A stretch of 22,280 nt of DNA from Poriferisodalis multihospitum (GCA_028278755.1 JAPYOI010000297.1:1-22280); one strand, 5' to 3'; positions 8,001-16,420 are shown, counted from the stretch's first letter. Program-made: numbers and translations. The notes: a model not told the origin generated them from the sequence alone.

Positions 8001-8646
8001 GCGCACCGGCTTCGGCGACCTGCTCGAGATGCTGTCCGTCGACCTGTCCGCCTACCAGTCGGCCGGCTACGCCGAGGACTTCCTCCGCTTCATCGCCGAG
8101 GTGGCCGACGCCGAGGAGGATCTCGACGGCTGGGACCTCACCGCGACGGTGGCCCGCAGCCTGCACAAGTTGACGGCCTACAAGGACGAGTACGAGGTGG
8201 CCCGGCTGCTGCTCGAGCCGGACGCCGTGGCCAACGCCGAGGCGATCGCCGGCCCGGGCGCCCGCCTCCTCTGGCACCTGCACCCGCCGTTCCTGCGGGC
8301 GTTGGGCGTGTCCCGCAAGCTGAAGCTCGGACGCTGGGCTCGCCCCCTGCTCGTGGCGCTCCGCGGCGCCAAGCGACTCCGGGGGACGCCGCTGGACCTC
8401 TTCGGCTACGCCAAGGTGCGCCGCTGCGAGCGCCTGCTGCCGGGCGAGTACCGCGAGGCGATCCGGGCGCTGCTGGGCACGCTTGACGCCATCAACCGGG
8501 ACGAGGCCGTCGGGATCGCCGACCTTGTCGACCAGATCCGCGGCTACGAGGACCTCAAGATGAGCCGCGTGGCGACCTACCGGCAGGAGTTGAGCGAGCG
8601 GGTGGAACGCTTCTGTGCCGCAGTGCCGGCTGGAAGCAGCGCCTAG
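5083..8646 (+). CDS. Fused indolepyruvate:ferredoxin oxidoreductase-family protein (2-oxoacid:acceptor oxidoreductase)
   Basis: A TPP- and Fe-S-dependent enzyme of about 1190-1225 residues, expected to oxidatively decarboxylate an aryl- or branched 2-oxoacid to its acyl-CoA. Domains (counting from GTG 5083): the N-terminal pyrimidine-binding-like region with GYPGSPLATLD; a middle region with EEKDPHLELFVKDALY; the TPP-binding domain with SGCPHNSSTRVPDGS and GIGCHGM; a Cys-rich ferredoxin-like region starting at Cys631 (VCEGCGDCGDVSNC, then CNFDYSCIDGDC); the gamma domain with MAGIGGTGVVTA near 730; and a C-terminal DUF6537-like tail. Family-like sequence (AYRLDDRYLRDEGRVFASG) continues upstream in frame to about 5026. 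The frame is open from 4963, but no ATG, GTG or TTG occurs before 5083; an ATA at 4972 lies where a start would be expected. The true N-terminus is therefore uncertain. Divergent from an acyl-CoA dehydrogenase, suggesting amino-acid or acyl-CoA catabolism. Confidence 0.9.
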   Translation: MQILARLPFEQLRRDRAAGQNTAAFVCGYPGSPLATLDMEVTRVAGLAETAGLQLVHQPGLNEELAAAAVMGSQLVAGFSDATKDGVLGMWYGKAPGLDRACDAMRHAVLTGTSPLGGAVMLVGDDPYAKSSTVGSSSEGTLASLRMPFLVPGDPQEALDLGRHAIALSRSCGVVTALRIVAGVADGTGSVDLGADGWGAANGHGGEATGAPYRLPILPGHDGPPEPYRHRPDGNLMPPYTNDIERDLVEVRLELARSYGARNGLNRLTTPGGPARVGIVASGNCYQEMLEALRLLGLPGIGDIAGAGIRLAKFSLPYPLDPSFVRSFAAGLSEVIVLEEKDPHLELFVKDALYPLADRPAVVGKRDDRGEPLLARHAGLDADALTGPLHARLSAHLSSDRLGPPAAVPRRRQSLPVSARRTPYFCSGCPHNSSTRVPDGSLVGVGIGCHGMVSLMETERVGEWSSVCSMGAEGATWVGMSPFTEREHSFQNLGDGTYAHSGQLGIQFAVAAGVNITFKLLYNGAVAMTGGQDPTGIVGVPEMARILLAQGVRQVLITTEDLGRYKRVTLPTGVEVWDRKRLIEAQERLQAVEGVTVLIHDQFCAAELRRARRRGQQPTPKTRVLINERVCEGCGDCGDVSNCLSVQPVNTPYGRKTKIDQTTCNFDYSCIDGDCPSFATVRPARAGRQRRIARKRAAASPSASESVRPVAPDDIGEPIPAGPANMTVRMAGIGGTGVVTASHLLGTAALLSGRHVQGLDQTGLSQKAGPVLSDVRISSDEPIASNKATEGMVDLYLAFDLLTAAAPGALAGASAKRTLVVASITPTSTGQMVVHPEQGYPRTEELRSVVDGTSRAGENRWVDAGAITRRLFGNTTSANVFLIGVAYQCGALPITAASFESAIDLNGVAAERNREAFRWGRQWVIDPAGVELAAANAAAAGAAPPPDDAGSAPPDSGDFLAPGVRRILDPLAARTGFGDLLEMLSVDLSAYQSAGYAEDFLRFIAEVADAEEDLDGWDLTATVARSLHKLTAYKDEYEVARLLLEPDAVANAEAIAGPGARLLWHLHPPFLRALGVSRKLKLGRWARPLLVALRGAKRLRGTPLDLFGYAKVRRCERLLPGEYREAIRALLGTLDAINRDEAVGIADLVDQIRGYEDLKMSRVATYRQELSERVERFCAAVPAGSSA

Positions 8647-8664
8647 GCCGCCGGAAGCGACTGG

Positions 8665-8684
8665 ATTCCGGCCCTCGCCGGAAT
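8665..8684. repeat. REP-like inverted repeat / probable bidirectional terminator
   Basis: ATTCCGGC and GCCGGAAT form a perfect 8-bp stem around CCTC, followed by TGACC and then a run of G. The motif resembles dispersed intergenic palindromes seen in many bacterial genomes. It sits between two convergent genes (stops at 8646 and 8735). A partial second copy (CGCCGGGATGAC) follows at about 8699. No U-tract is present, so termination is inferred from position only. Confidence 0.6.
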
Positions 8685-8734
8685 GACCAAAGGGGGGGCG
8701 CCGGGATGACAACGGAGTCAGGCTCCGGTGTCGG

Positions 8735-9455
<721 letters not shown>

Positions 9456-9463
<8 letters not shown>

Positions 9464-10232
9464 GCTCGATCCCCCGGCCGAGATAGATGTCGTGCACCTG
9501 CGGGTTGGCACGGATCTCGTCGGGCGTGCCCTCGGTGATCTTGACACCGTCGTGCATCACCACCACCCGCTCCGCCACGCGCAGCGCCACGTCCATATCG
9601 TGGTCGATGAGCAACAGAGTCACGTCGCGTTCCAGCGACAGCAGCAACTCCGTGAGCCGCTCCCGCTCGCCGCGCGACAGTCCCGAGGCGGGCTCGTCGA
9701 GCATCAGCACACGAGGCTCGGTGACCGTGGCCAGCCCGAGCTCCAGCTGGCGCTGCTCGCCGTGAGATAGATCCGCTGTGGGGGTGTCGAGGCGTCCCTC
9801 CAGCCAGACGTTGGCCGCGGCGCGCCGGGCGCGGTCGCGGTAGGCGGCGTCCCGGCGACCCATGCGCAACCGGAAGCGTCGGCCCTCCTTGCCGAGCACC
9901 GCCAGGTAGAGGTTCTCCTCCACCGTGAGCCCGGCGAACAGTCGCGAACGCTGGTAGGTCCGGGACATCCCGAGCTGCGGCCGTCGCCGTGCCGGGAACT
10001 CCTCCACGTTCAGACCATCGATCTCGACGGTGCCGGCCGTGGGCCGCAGGTCGCCGGCCACGACGTTGAACAGCGTCGTCTTGCCGGCCCCGTTGGGCCC
10101 GAGGATGACGAGGCGTTCGCCCTGAGCGACATCGATGTCGATGCCGCTCAGGGCGTGGACGCCACCGAAGGACATGCTGAGGCCCCGCAGGCGCAGCACA
10201 GGTGCCGCGTCCGCTGCCGTCGCCGTCGTCAT
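9456..10232 (-). CDS. livG: Branched-chain-type ABC transporter ATP-binding protein LivG
   Basis: A 258-residue ABC ATPase. Seen: RLRGLSMSFGGVHALSGI, Walker A GPNGAGKTT, Q-loop area MSRTYQRSRLF, LivG-type signature LSHGEQRQLEL, Walker B VLMLDEPASGLS and switch-region LLIDHDMDVAL. It starts at ATG 10232, 38 bases after the substrate-binding protein gene, and overlaps livF by 8 bases. With LivF it forms the ATPase heterodimer driving LivHM. The HAAT family mostly imports amino acids, but homologous systems carry urea, amides and aromatic compounds, so the name does not fix the substrate. Confidence 0.95.
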
Positions 10233-10270
10233 CAGTGGCGTCCCTCTACCTCGTGTTCAATATGCGTCGG

Positions 10271-12052
10271 CTAGTTCTGCAACACGCCGTTGACGACCGG
10301 GGTGGCGTTGCCGATCCACGGCAGATCGCGCACCTCACAGGGCGGGAAGTCCCTGCTCGGCGGAGGATCACCCGTGAACGTGCCGCCGAAGGTCTGGTCG
10401 ACCTGCGGGACGAACGCCACCGTGCTGGACTGCATCTCGCCGCCGTCATCGATGTAAATGCGACCGACGTACTGGTCCTGGATGGCCGTCCGGTTGGAGT
10501 CCAGGCTGATCTGGCCGAACGCGGCGTCGAGCGTCACGTTGCTGATCGCCTCCCACAACGGCTCGTGGCCACCGGAGAGGTCGGCCCCGATCGCCTTGAG
10601 GCCCTCGATCAGGCCCCAGGCGTTGTTGTAGTAGTTCATGAAGAAGGCGTCGAAGTACGCCGCGTCGGCCGGAGCCGGCGCGCCGCCGAACGGGATCTCG
10701 TCGAAGTGACGGTTGATGATCGCGCGGAACTCCGCCGCCTTGTCGGTCTGCAGGTCGGGGGCGTTACCGAAGCCGCCGGAGTAGGAACCCTCGACGCGCG
10801 GGCCGATCGCCCGGAACACGTCGGGGATACCCCAGAAGAGGTTGCCCATGTGCTGCTGGCCGACGATCTCGCCCTTGGCGTCCTCGAAGGCGTTCAGCGC
10901 CGGCACCAGACCAGCGCCACCCACGGCCCAGAAGTAGCCGTCGACCTCGTCCACGCCGGGCAGCTGCTCGACGAAACCGGAGTAGTCGGTGGTGTTCAGC
11001 GGCGGGTACACCCGGCTGATCACGTCGCCGCCGGCGGCGCAGAACTCGGCGATGAAGCCTGCCGTGGAGGTCCAGGCGAAGCTGTAGTCGTCACCGATGA
11101 CCGCGGCGGTCTCCCACCCCAGGACGTTGTGGGCGATGTCGCCGAGTCCGGCGTTCCACTGCGCCCCGTCACCGTTGAAGCGGAAGAAGTTGGGGGCACG
11201 GACCGCCATGGTGGAGTCCTGCGCACCCGACGTACCGTTCACGAACGTCTGGTGGGGGTGGTCCTTGGCGTAGTTGGCCACGGCGATGCTCTCGTCACCG
11301 GACAGCGGCCCGATCATGATCTCGGCGCCGATGTCCTCCATGAGACGGCGGGTCTCACGCAGGGCCGCCTCGGCGGTGTCGTCCGCACAGCCGATGCCGA
11401 CCAACTCGATGGCCACGCCGTTGATGGAGGCGTTGCTGAAGCCCGCCTGCGGAGCGGTGCGGTCGTTGACCGTGGCGCCCGCATGCTCGGCGAACGCGGT
11501 CACGACGCCGGCGATGTCCCTGTCGTGGAAGGCCCCGAAGGCGCCCTCGCAGTCCGACAGGATGGCCAGCTTGATGGACGTCGTCGGCTCGGCGGCCGCC
11601 GGTGGCGGCGGTGGCGGCTCCGGTGGCGGCGGTGCAGCCGCGGCCTCGGCGGCCTGCGCCTCGGCAGCTGCTGCCGCCTCGCGGGCCTGCGCGGCCTCCT
11701 GCTCGGCCGCGGCGGCCTGCGTGCGCGCCTCCTCGGCGGCACCCTGAGCCTCGGCCAAGGCCTGCTCGGCGGCCGCCACGGCAGCCTCGTTGCCCTCGGC
11801 GGTGGCCTGTGCCAGGTCCGCGGCAGCCTGTGCGGCCTCGGCCGCAGCCAGCGCGGCATCGGCCGCGGCAGCCGCAGCAGCCGCGTCAGCCAGCGCCGTC
11901 GAGGCCTCGCCCCGGGCGGACTGCGCCGCGGAGAGTGCCGCGTCAGCGTCCTCCGCACCGGTGTCGCTGGCACAGGCTGCGGCCAGCAGGGCCAATGCCA
12001 TGGCCGCAACCGACAACCTGAGCCAGGTTGAATGCTTCCGTTCAGTTCGCAC
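10271..12052 (-). CDS. ABC transporter substrate-binding lipoprotein with long Ala-rich stalk
   Basis: A 593-residue lipoprotein. Seen: a signal peptide with lipobox LAAAC (Cys27); an alanine/glutamate-rich segment from about 38 to 140 of predicted helical or coiled-coil character; a proline hinge (PPPPEPPPPPP, 141-151); then a type I periplasmic-binding domain from about 158 (IKLAILSDCEG) to the end. The binding domain includes IGPLSGDESIAVANYA and GDDYSFAWTSTAGF. The start is GTG 12052, preceded by AAGGAGG with suitable spacing. It lies inside the liv operon between livM and livG, so it is the cognate binding protein. The stalk is not part of the standard family fold; it probably lifts the binding domain away from the membrane or through a thick envelope. 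The ligand cannot be predicted. Confidence 0.92.
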   Translation of the reverse strand: MRTERKHSTWLRLSVAAMALALLAAACASDTGAEDADAALSAAQSARGEASTALADAAAAAAAADAALAAAEAAQAAADLAQATAEGNEAAVAAAEQALAEAQGAAEEARTQAAAAEQEAAQAREAAAAAEAQAAEAAAAPPPPEPPPPPPAAAEPTTSIKLAILSDCEGAFGAFHDRDIAGVVTAFAEHAGATVNDRTAPQAGFSNASINGVAIELVGIGCADDTAEAALRETRRLMEDIGAEIMIGPLSGDESIAVANYAKDHPHQTFVNGTSGAQDSTMAVRAPNFFRFNGDGAQWNAGLGDIAHNVLGWETAAVIGDDYSFAWTSTAGFIAEFCAAGGDVISRVYPPLNTTDYSGFVEQLPGVDEVDGYFWAVGGAGLVPALNAFEDAKGEIVGQQHMGNLFWGIPDVFRAIGPRVEGSYSGGFGNAPDLQTDKAAEFRAIINRHFDEIPFGGAPAPADAAYFDAFFMNYYNNAWGLIEGLKAIGADLSGGHEPLWEAISNVTLDAAFGQISLDSNRTAIQDQYVGRIYIDDGGEMQSSTVAFVPQVDQTFGGTFTGDPPPSRDFPPCEVRDLPWIGNATPVVNGVLQN

Positions 12053-12284
12053 TATCTCCTCCTTGTGGTTTCCAGTGCTTTCTTGAGTGGTTCCTCGAGT
12101 GTGCTCGTGTCGTCACGCTCGATTGCTCTGACAGGTCGGAGGATCCGCCCTGCGTCTCCTTCGTGTTCTCGTTATCTCGGTGCTTGCCTTCCTGTTCTCT
12201 GCTCCTGTGCTTTCGTTGTCTCCCTCCCCCTTCGGTCCTCTTGATCGCCCGTCTGCGCGCGCCGGCCGCCGGCTACGCCACCAT
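12053..12284 (-). promoter_or_regulatory. Purine-rich leader upstream of the substrate-binding protein gene
   Basis: A gene-free stretch of 232 bases inside an otherwise tight operon. On the coding strand most of it is strikingly A/G-rich and lower in GC than its neighbours, ending in AAGGAGGAGATA before the GTG start. Close to the livM stop there is a GC-rich hairpin (GCCGG-CGG-CCGGC, about 12259-12273). Inference: a processing/attenuation point or unstructured leader allowing higher expression of the binding protein than of the permeases. No clear promoter hexamers were found. Confidence 0.45.
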
Positions 12285-13559
12285 CTAGCGTCCTGCCGGG
12301 ACCTGGGCGGGCCGCCCGGTGGCCAGCAGCTTCGACCAGAATCCTCGGACGGTGTCGCGGTGACCCGTCAGCCAACCCACCAATCCCGCAGCCCCGATTC
12401 CCGCAACGGCGCCCACGATGACGCCCGCAATGGCGCCGCGGTCGCCCTCCTGCAGACCTCCCACGGTGCCCCAGACCGCGGCTCCTATCAGCGACAGCAC
12501 CACAGCGCCGCGCACCTTGCGCAGCCCCACCACGCCGTCGGGGCACGCCAGAACCAGCACGAGCACGATCGCTCCGGCCAGCGTGCGGAAGCGCGCCTCC
12601 TCGATCCAGTTGTTCAGGAACACCACGTTGCGGACGTAATTCTCCAGCGCGATGTAGATGAAGGCCCCCAGCCAGGCCCCCTCCAGGACGAGCACCCCGC
12701 CGATGATCGCCATGATGAGCAGGTTCAGGATGCCGACGAGGCTGATCGTCGTGGGCGAGATCGCCCGCTGCTCCCAGACGTAGAGCACGCCGCCCAGTGA
12801 CGCTATGAAAGCGGCCAGCGTGAAGGCCCAGGTACGGTGCATGGCCACATTGAAGCCCAGGGAGTTCATGCGCACGGGGTCGTCGCGCACCCCTTGCAGA
12901 GCGAGGCCGAACGGCGTGCGCGACACGTACCGCAGCAGCAGGTAGACCACCACGGCGACGACCAGGCACGTAAAGAACAGGCGCTCGGGGTTCGTGGCAT
13001 CCGTCGGTTCGCCGATGAAAGCGGGCGCGCGTACCTGGTTCACGCCGCCAAAGCCCGACAGCACCGTCACCTGGCCGAAGAAATAGAACCCGATGACGCC
13101 GTAGGCGAGCGTGATCATGAGGTAGTACAGCCCGCTGGACCGGCTGGCGATGAGTCCCATCACGAATCCCAGCGCCGTCGTCACGCCGATGCCCAGTACG
13201 ACCCCGACCCAGGGGTTCCAACCCAGGTTCAGCCCCTTGCTTCCCCCGGTGGTCACGGCATTGCCGACGGTGAAGGCACACACGCCGTACATGAGCGTCT
13301 GCGCCAGGGAGATCATCCCGCCGAACGCCGAGAGGAACACGATGCTGGCAGCGGCGACGCCGAACAGCAGCGACCGGGTCATCACGACATCCACGAAGTA
13401 GTGGCGGAACGGCCCCGGTGTGACGGCCTGGAAGACGCCGACCAGGACGAGCACCACGAAGAACGCGGCGGCGATCCGGCGCGTGTTGCGGGCGTAGTCG
13501 CCGGAGCCGACAGCGCCCGGCGTCCCTCCGGGATCGCCTCGCAGGCGGGACAGGATCAT
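12285..13559 (-). CDS. livM: Branched-chain-type ABC transporter permease LivM
   Basis: A 424-residue inner-membrane permease with many hydrophobic helices (IAAAFFVVLVLVGVFQAV, LLFGVAAASIVFLSAFGG, VVGVVLGIGVTTALGFVMGL). Family motifs include GGMISLAQTLMYGVCAFTVG, LMITLAYG and the cytoplasmic-loop sequence RTPFGLALQGVRDDPVRMNSLGFNV. ATG 13559 overlaps the livH stop (ATGA), showing tight coupling. The family normally ends soon after a PDGVVGLRK-type sequence, here at about 340. This protein carries about 76 extra residues, including a second hydrophobic Gly/Ala-rich segment (IAGVIVGAVAGIGAAGLVGW) and a basic tail. Pairs with LivH to form the channel. Confidence 0.94.
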   Translation of the reverse strand: MILSRLRGDPGGTPGAVGSGDYARNTRRIAAAFFVVLVLVGVFQAVTPGPFRHYFVDVVMTRSLLFGVAAASIVFLSAFGGMISLAQTLMYGVCAFTVGNAVTTGGSKGLNLGWNPWVGVVLGIGVTTALGFVMGLIASRSSGLYYLMITLAYGVIGFYFFGQVTVLSGFGGVNQVRAPAFIGEPTDATNPERLFFTCLVVAVVVYLLLRYVSRTPFGLALQGVRDDPVRMNSLGFNVAMHRTWAFTLAAFIASLGGVLYVWEQRAISPTTISLVGILNLLIMAIIGGVLVLEGAWLGAFIYIALENYVRNVVFLNNWIEEARFRTLAGAIVLVLVLACPDGVVGLRKVRGAVVLSLIGAAVWGTVGGLQEGDRGAIAGVIVGAVAGIGAAGLVGWLTGHRDTVRGFWSKLLATGRPAQVPAGR

Positions 13560-14641
13560 GCCGGCCTCCCGAAGAGCCCGTAGGGACGGAGCGCCAGCAC
13601 GAGCGCCAGGATGACGAACGTGGCGATGATCGAGTAGTAGGCGTAGTCGGTGGGCAGGTAGGCGGGCGCGAACGCGGTGACGACGCCGTAGAGCAGCGAG
13701 CCGGCCGCGGCGCCGCCCAGCGATCCCATGCCGCCGATGATCACGACCACCAGCGAATGCAGCAGCCACTGGCCGTCCACCCCGGGGGAGAGGCTCGTGA
13801 CCGAGGAGCCGGCGATCACCCCGCCCAGGCCCGCGAGTGCCGAGCCGAGCACGAACGCCACGGCGAACACCTTCTGCACGTTGATGCCCAGGGCCTGCAC
13901 CATGGGCGTGTCGTCAACCCCGGCGCGGATGACCATTCCGGTGCGGGTCTTCTTCAACAGCAGCCAGAGGAAGCCGCCCACGCCGAGTGCCATGCCGATG
14001 ACGAAGAACTGGTGGATGCCGTAGCGGATCCCGATGAATTCCACGTAGCCATGGATCTCGTGCGTGAAGGTGATGGGCTCGGCGACGCCGCCGAAGTGCT
14101 GGATCATCTGGTCGCCCAGGACGATCGAGATGGCGATGGTGATCAGCGCCTGGCGCAGGTCCTGCCCCTGGTTCCAGCGCAGGAAGACCTGCTGGATGAA
14201 CAGTCCCAGACCGCTGACGACCACCACCCCGATGACGAGGGGCAACCACCAATCGGCCCAGGCCACCTGGTTCCGGTCGGGCGTCGCGGTCACGCCGACG
14301 AAGTCGAGTTGGTACTCGAGTGCGAAGTAGCCGGCCAGCAGGAACAGCGACCCGTGGGCCATCTGCACCGTGCGCATCAGCCCGAAGACGAGCGTGAATC
14401 CCGAGGCCACGATGAAGTAGAGACCGCTGATCGTCAGCGCATTGAGGATGCTCTTGAGGAAATCGCTCGGCGCCTCGACGGCGGGGCCGTTGGAGGTGTT
14501 GCCGGCCAGGAAGATGATCCACACCAGGACGAAGACGATGGCCGCCGCTATCAGCAAGCGGGTCAGCGCCCGCTGCCAGGGCACCGACCTCCCCCGGCGC
14601 CCGATCAGGGCGTTCACGGCGTCGGCCACGACGGTCGTCAC
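13556..14641 (-). CDS. livH: Branched-chain-type ABC transporter permease LivH
   Basis: A 361-residue membrane permease. Seen: an N-terminal cytoplasmic/first-helix extension, then ILNALTISGLYFIVASGFTLVFGLMRTVQMAHGSL, the hallmark opening of LivH. Further helices follow, with the cytoplasmic loop KKTRTGMVIRAGVDDTPMVQALGINV and C-terminal VVVIIGGMGSLGGAAAGSLL and LVLALRPYGLFGRPA. The chosen GTG at 14641 is the first usable start; no strong ribosome-binding site is seen. It lies 51 bases after the isochorismatase-like gene and overlaps livM by 4 bases. Forms the transmembrane pore with LivM. Confidence 0.94.
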   Translation of the reverse strand: MTTVVADAVNALIGRRGRSVPWQRALTRLLIAAAIVFVLVWIIFLAGNTSNGPAVEAPSDFLKSILNALTISGLYFIVASGFTLVFGLMRTVQMAHGSLFLLAGYFALEYQLDFVGVTATPDRNQVAWADWWLPLVIGVVVVSGLGLFIQQVFLRWNQGQDLRQALITIAISIVLGDQMIQHFGGVAEPITFTHEIHGYVEFIGIRYGIHQFFVIGMALGVGGFLWLLLKKTRTGMVIRAGVDDTPMVQALGINVQKVFAVAFVLGSALAGLGGVIAGSSVTSLSPGVDGQWLLHSLVVVIIGGMGSLGGAAAGSLLYGVVTAFAPAYLPTDYAYYSIIATFVILALVLALRPYGLFGRPA

Positions 14642-14692
14642 GAGTTGGCCGTCCCCATCAGGTCATGGTCCCCCATCGGTGCGGACTTCTAA

Positions 14693-15307
14693 TCATCCCC
14701 CCAACGCCGCGATGACTGCGTCCACGTCGGTCACCGTCGAGACGTTCTGAAGAGCGTAGTTGATGGAGGCGTTGTGCCAGTCGGCGCTCATCGTCGAGCA
14801 GCCGTCCTCGGGCACGACCATGTAGTAGCCCTTGTCGGCACCCGTGCGGGCGGTGTGCTCGACGGACATGTTCGTCCAGGCGCCCGTCACGATGATCGTG
14901 TCGCGGCCGGTTCCGGCGAGCAGGCTCTCCAGCTTCGTGCCCTGCCAGGCACTCATGCGCATCTTCTCCACGATGAAGTCGCCGTCCTGCGCCTCCAGCC
15001 CGTCGACGGCGGCCGCCCCCCAGGAGCCGCGCTCCAGGCCGTCGGTGTCCTTCACACCCTGGAACAGCGGGGCGTTGAGCTTCAGGCCCGGAGCGCCCGG
15101 CTCGACGATGTACCACACGTGGATGACAGGTACACCCAGGCCACGGCACACGTCGGCGAGACGGGCCACGTTGGCCACCACGTTCTGCTCGTCAGCGTGC
15201 TGCGGCGAGCCGGACTCGCCGAACGCCCCTCCCTCGGTGATGACATCGTTCTGGAGGTCCTGGATGATCAGGGCGCAGCGGCTCGCATCCAGTGACAGGT
15301 CGCTCAT
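14693..15307 (-). CDS. Isochorismatase-fold (cysteine hydrolase family) protein with Ser at the nucleophile position
   Basis: A 204-residue alpha/beta hydrolase of the isochorismatase / N-carbamoylsarcosine amidase superfamily. Seen: Asp17 in ALIIQDLQND, Lys115 in DFIVEKMRMSAW and the motif GAWTNMSVEHTAR, where family amidases have TNxCVExTAR. Asp and Lys of the catalytic triad are kept, but the Cys position (148) is Ser. This either abolishes amidase-type chemistry, gives a Ser-dependent hydrolase, or marks an isochorismatase-like lyase activity (true isochorismatases also lack the Cys). ATG 15307 follows GAGGGGAA. It lies between an SMP-30-like gene (55 bases upstream) and livH, so it probably acts on the imported compound or a metabolite of it. 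Confidence 0.9.
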   Translation of the reverse strand: MSDLSLDASRCALIIQDLQNDVITEGGAFGESGSPQHADEQNVVANVARLADVCRGLGVPVIHVWYIVEPGAPGLKLNAPLFQGVKDTDGLERGSWGAAAVDGLEAQDGDFIVEKMRMSAWQGTKLESLLAGTGRDTIIVTGAWTNMSVEHTARTGADKGYYMVVPEDGCSTMSADWHNASINYALQNVSTVTDVDAVIAALGG

Positions 15308-15362
15308 CGGCTTCCCCTCTCGGTCGGTGACTCGTTCGGTTGTCGGCGGCGCCGGGCCCCGC

Positions 15363-16274
15363 TCAGCCCATGTACGGCTCGCGATGGGGGCCCACCCGCG
15401 TGCGCAGCGTGTACAGCGAGGTGCACGACGGCATGAACAGGGTGTGCCAATCGGAGCCGCCCCAGGTGAGGTTGCCGACGTTCTCGGGCACGGGCACGGT
15501 GCCCAGCCGCTCGCCGGCGGCGCTGATGATCCACACGCCGCCCGGACCGGTGACCCAGATGTTGCCCAGCTCGTCGCACTTCATACCGTCGGGGATGCCG
15601 TCCTCGATCACACCGGTGCCGATGCCGTCGAAGAACAACCGCCGGTTGCCGAGGCTCCCGTCGGGGTTCACGTCGTAGACGTCGATGAGCCCCCGCATGG
15701 TGTCGTTGATGTACATGAGTGACTCGTCGGGCGAGAAGCACAGACCGTTGGGCTGGTCGTATTCGTCCCGGTCGACGACCAACTCGATGCCGCCGCCGGG
15801 GGGAACCCTGAACACGCCCTGCCAGCCCAGGTCCCGCTCCCGCTCGAGGCCGAAGACGGGCATCCGCCCGAACCAGGGATCGGAGAAGTAGATGGAGCCG
15901 TCGGAGCCGACCACCACGTCGTTGGGGCTGTTCAGCTCCTTGCCCTCGAAGTGGGAGGCCACGACCTCCCTGGTTCCGTCGGTGTTCTCCCGAATGAGGC
16001 TCGAGGTCACGTGCTCGCAGACGATCAGGTTCAGGTCGGCGTCGTAGGTCATGCCGTTGCACTTGTTGGACGGTCGCATGACCTCGACGACGGTGCCATC
16101 GGGGGTGTACTTGCGCCGCACATCGCCGGGCATGTCACTGAAGAGGAGATGATTCTCGGTGGGATGCCAGATGGGCCCCTCGGTGAAGGTGAAACCGGTG
16201 GCGACCTGTTCCACTTCGGCGTCCTGGTCCACCAACTCCCACACTGCCTCGGCGTGGGCTTGAACGTTTGCCAC
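15363..16274 (-). CDS. SMP-30/gluconolactonase/LRE family hydrolase
   Basis: A 303-residue six-bladed beta-propeller hydrolase, probably a metal-dependent lactonase. Seen: metal-ligand motif FTFTEGPIWHP (Glu32), NSPNDVVVGSDGSIYFSDP (Asn118), YDQPNGLCFSPDES (Asn176) and LMYINDT (Asp191), matching the SMP-30 metal/active-site pattern. No signal peptide is seen. The open frame extends upstream to 16607, but GTG 16274 is chosen because AAGGGGGA precedes it by 5-6 bases and homology-like sequence starts there. First gene of the minus-strand unit leading into the isochorismatase-like and liv genes. Inference: it opens a lactone formed during catabolism of the imported substrate. Confidence 0.92.
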   Translation of the reverse strand: MANVQAHAEAVWELVDQDAEVEQVATGFTFTEGPIWHPTENHLLFSDMPGDVRRKYTPDGTVVEVMRPSNKCNGMTYDADLNLIVCEHVTSSLIRENTDGTREVVASHFEGKELNSPNDVVVGSDGSIYFSDPWFGRMPVFGLERERDLGWQGVFRVPPGGGIELVVDRDEYDQPNGLCFSPDESLMYINDTMRGLIDVYDVNPDGSLGNRRLFFDGIGTGVIEDGIPDGMKCDELGNIWVTGPGGVWIISAAGERLGTVPVPENVGNLTWGGSDWHTLFMPSCTSLYTLRTRVGPHREPYMG

Positions 16275-16305
16275 CTGTTCCCCCTTGTCGTTCGGTCGGT
16301 CGCGG

Positions 16306-16332
16306 GGCGCGCCGACGGGGTGGCCGCCCCGT
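16306..16332. promoter_or_regulatory. Palindromic elements in the divergent control region (possible operator or leader hairpin)
   Basis: GGCGCGCC (16306-16313) is an 8-base palindrome. Immediately next to it ACGGGG (16315-16320) and CCCCGT (16327-16332) form a perfect 6-bp inverted repeat around TGGCCG. They lie about 30-60 bases upstream of the SMP-30 gene start, between two divergent catabolic units. They could be a repressor site or a 5' leader hairpin. No regulator gene is present in the window. Confidence 0.35.
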
Positions 16333-16420
16333 GGCGGAAGTGATCGACAAAGTAGCGGAATCTTCCACATGCGGCCAATGCGCCCGAGTTCGATACCGGG
16401 CGCGATCTCCGTACTGCACC

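Noticed and set aside
10202..12031. Plus-strand 609-codon frame
   Set aside because: Antisense of the substrate-binding lipoprotein; its length is due to Ala-rich codons on the other strand.
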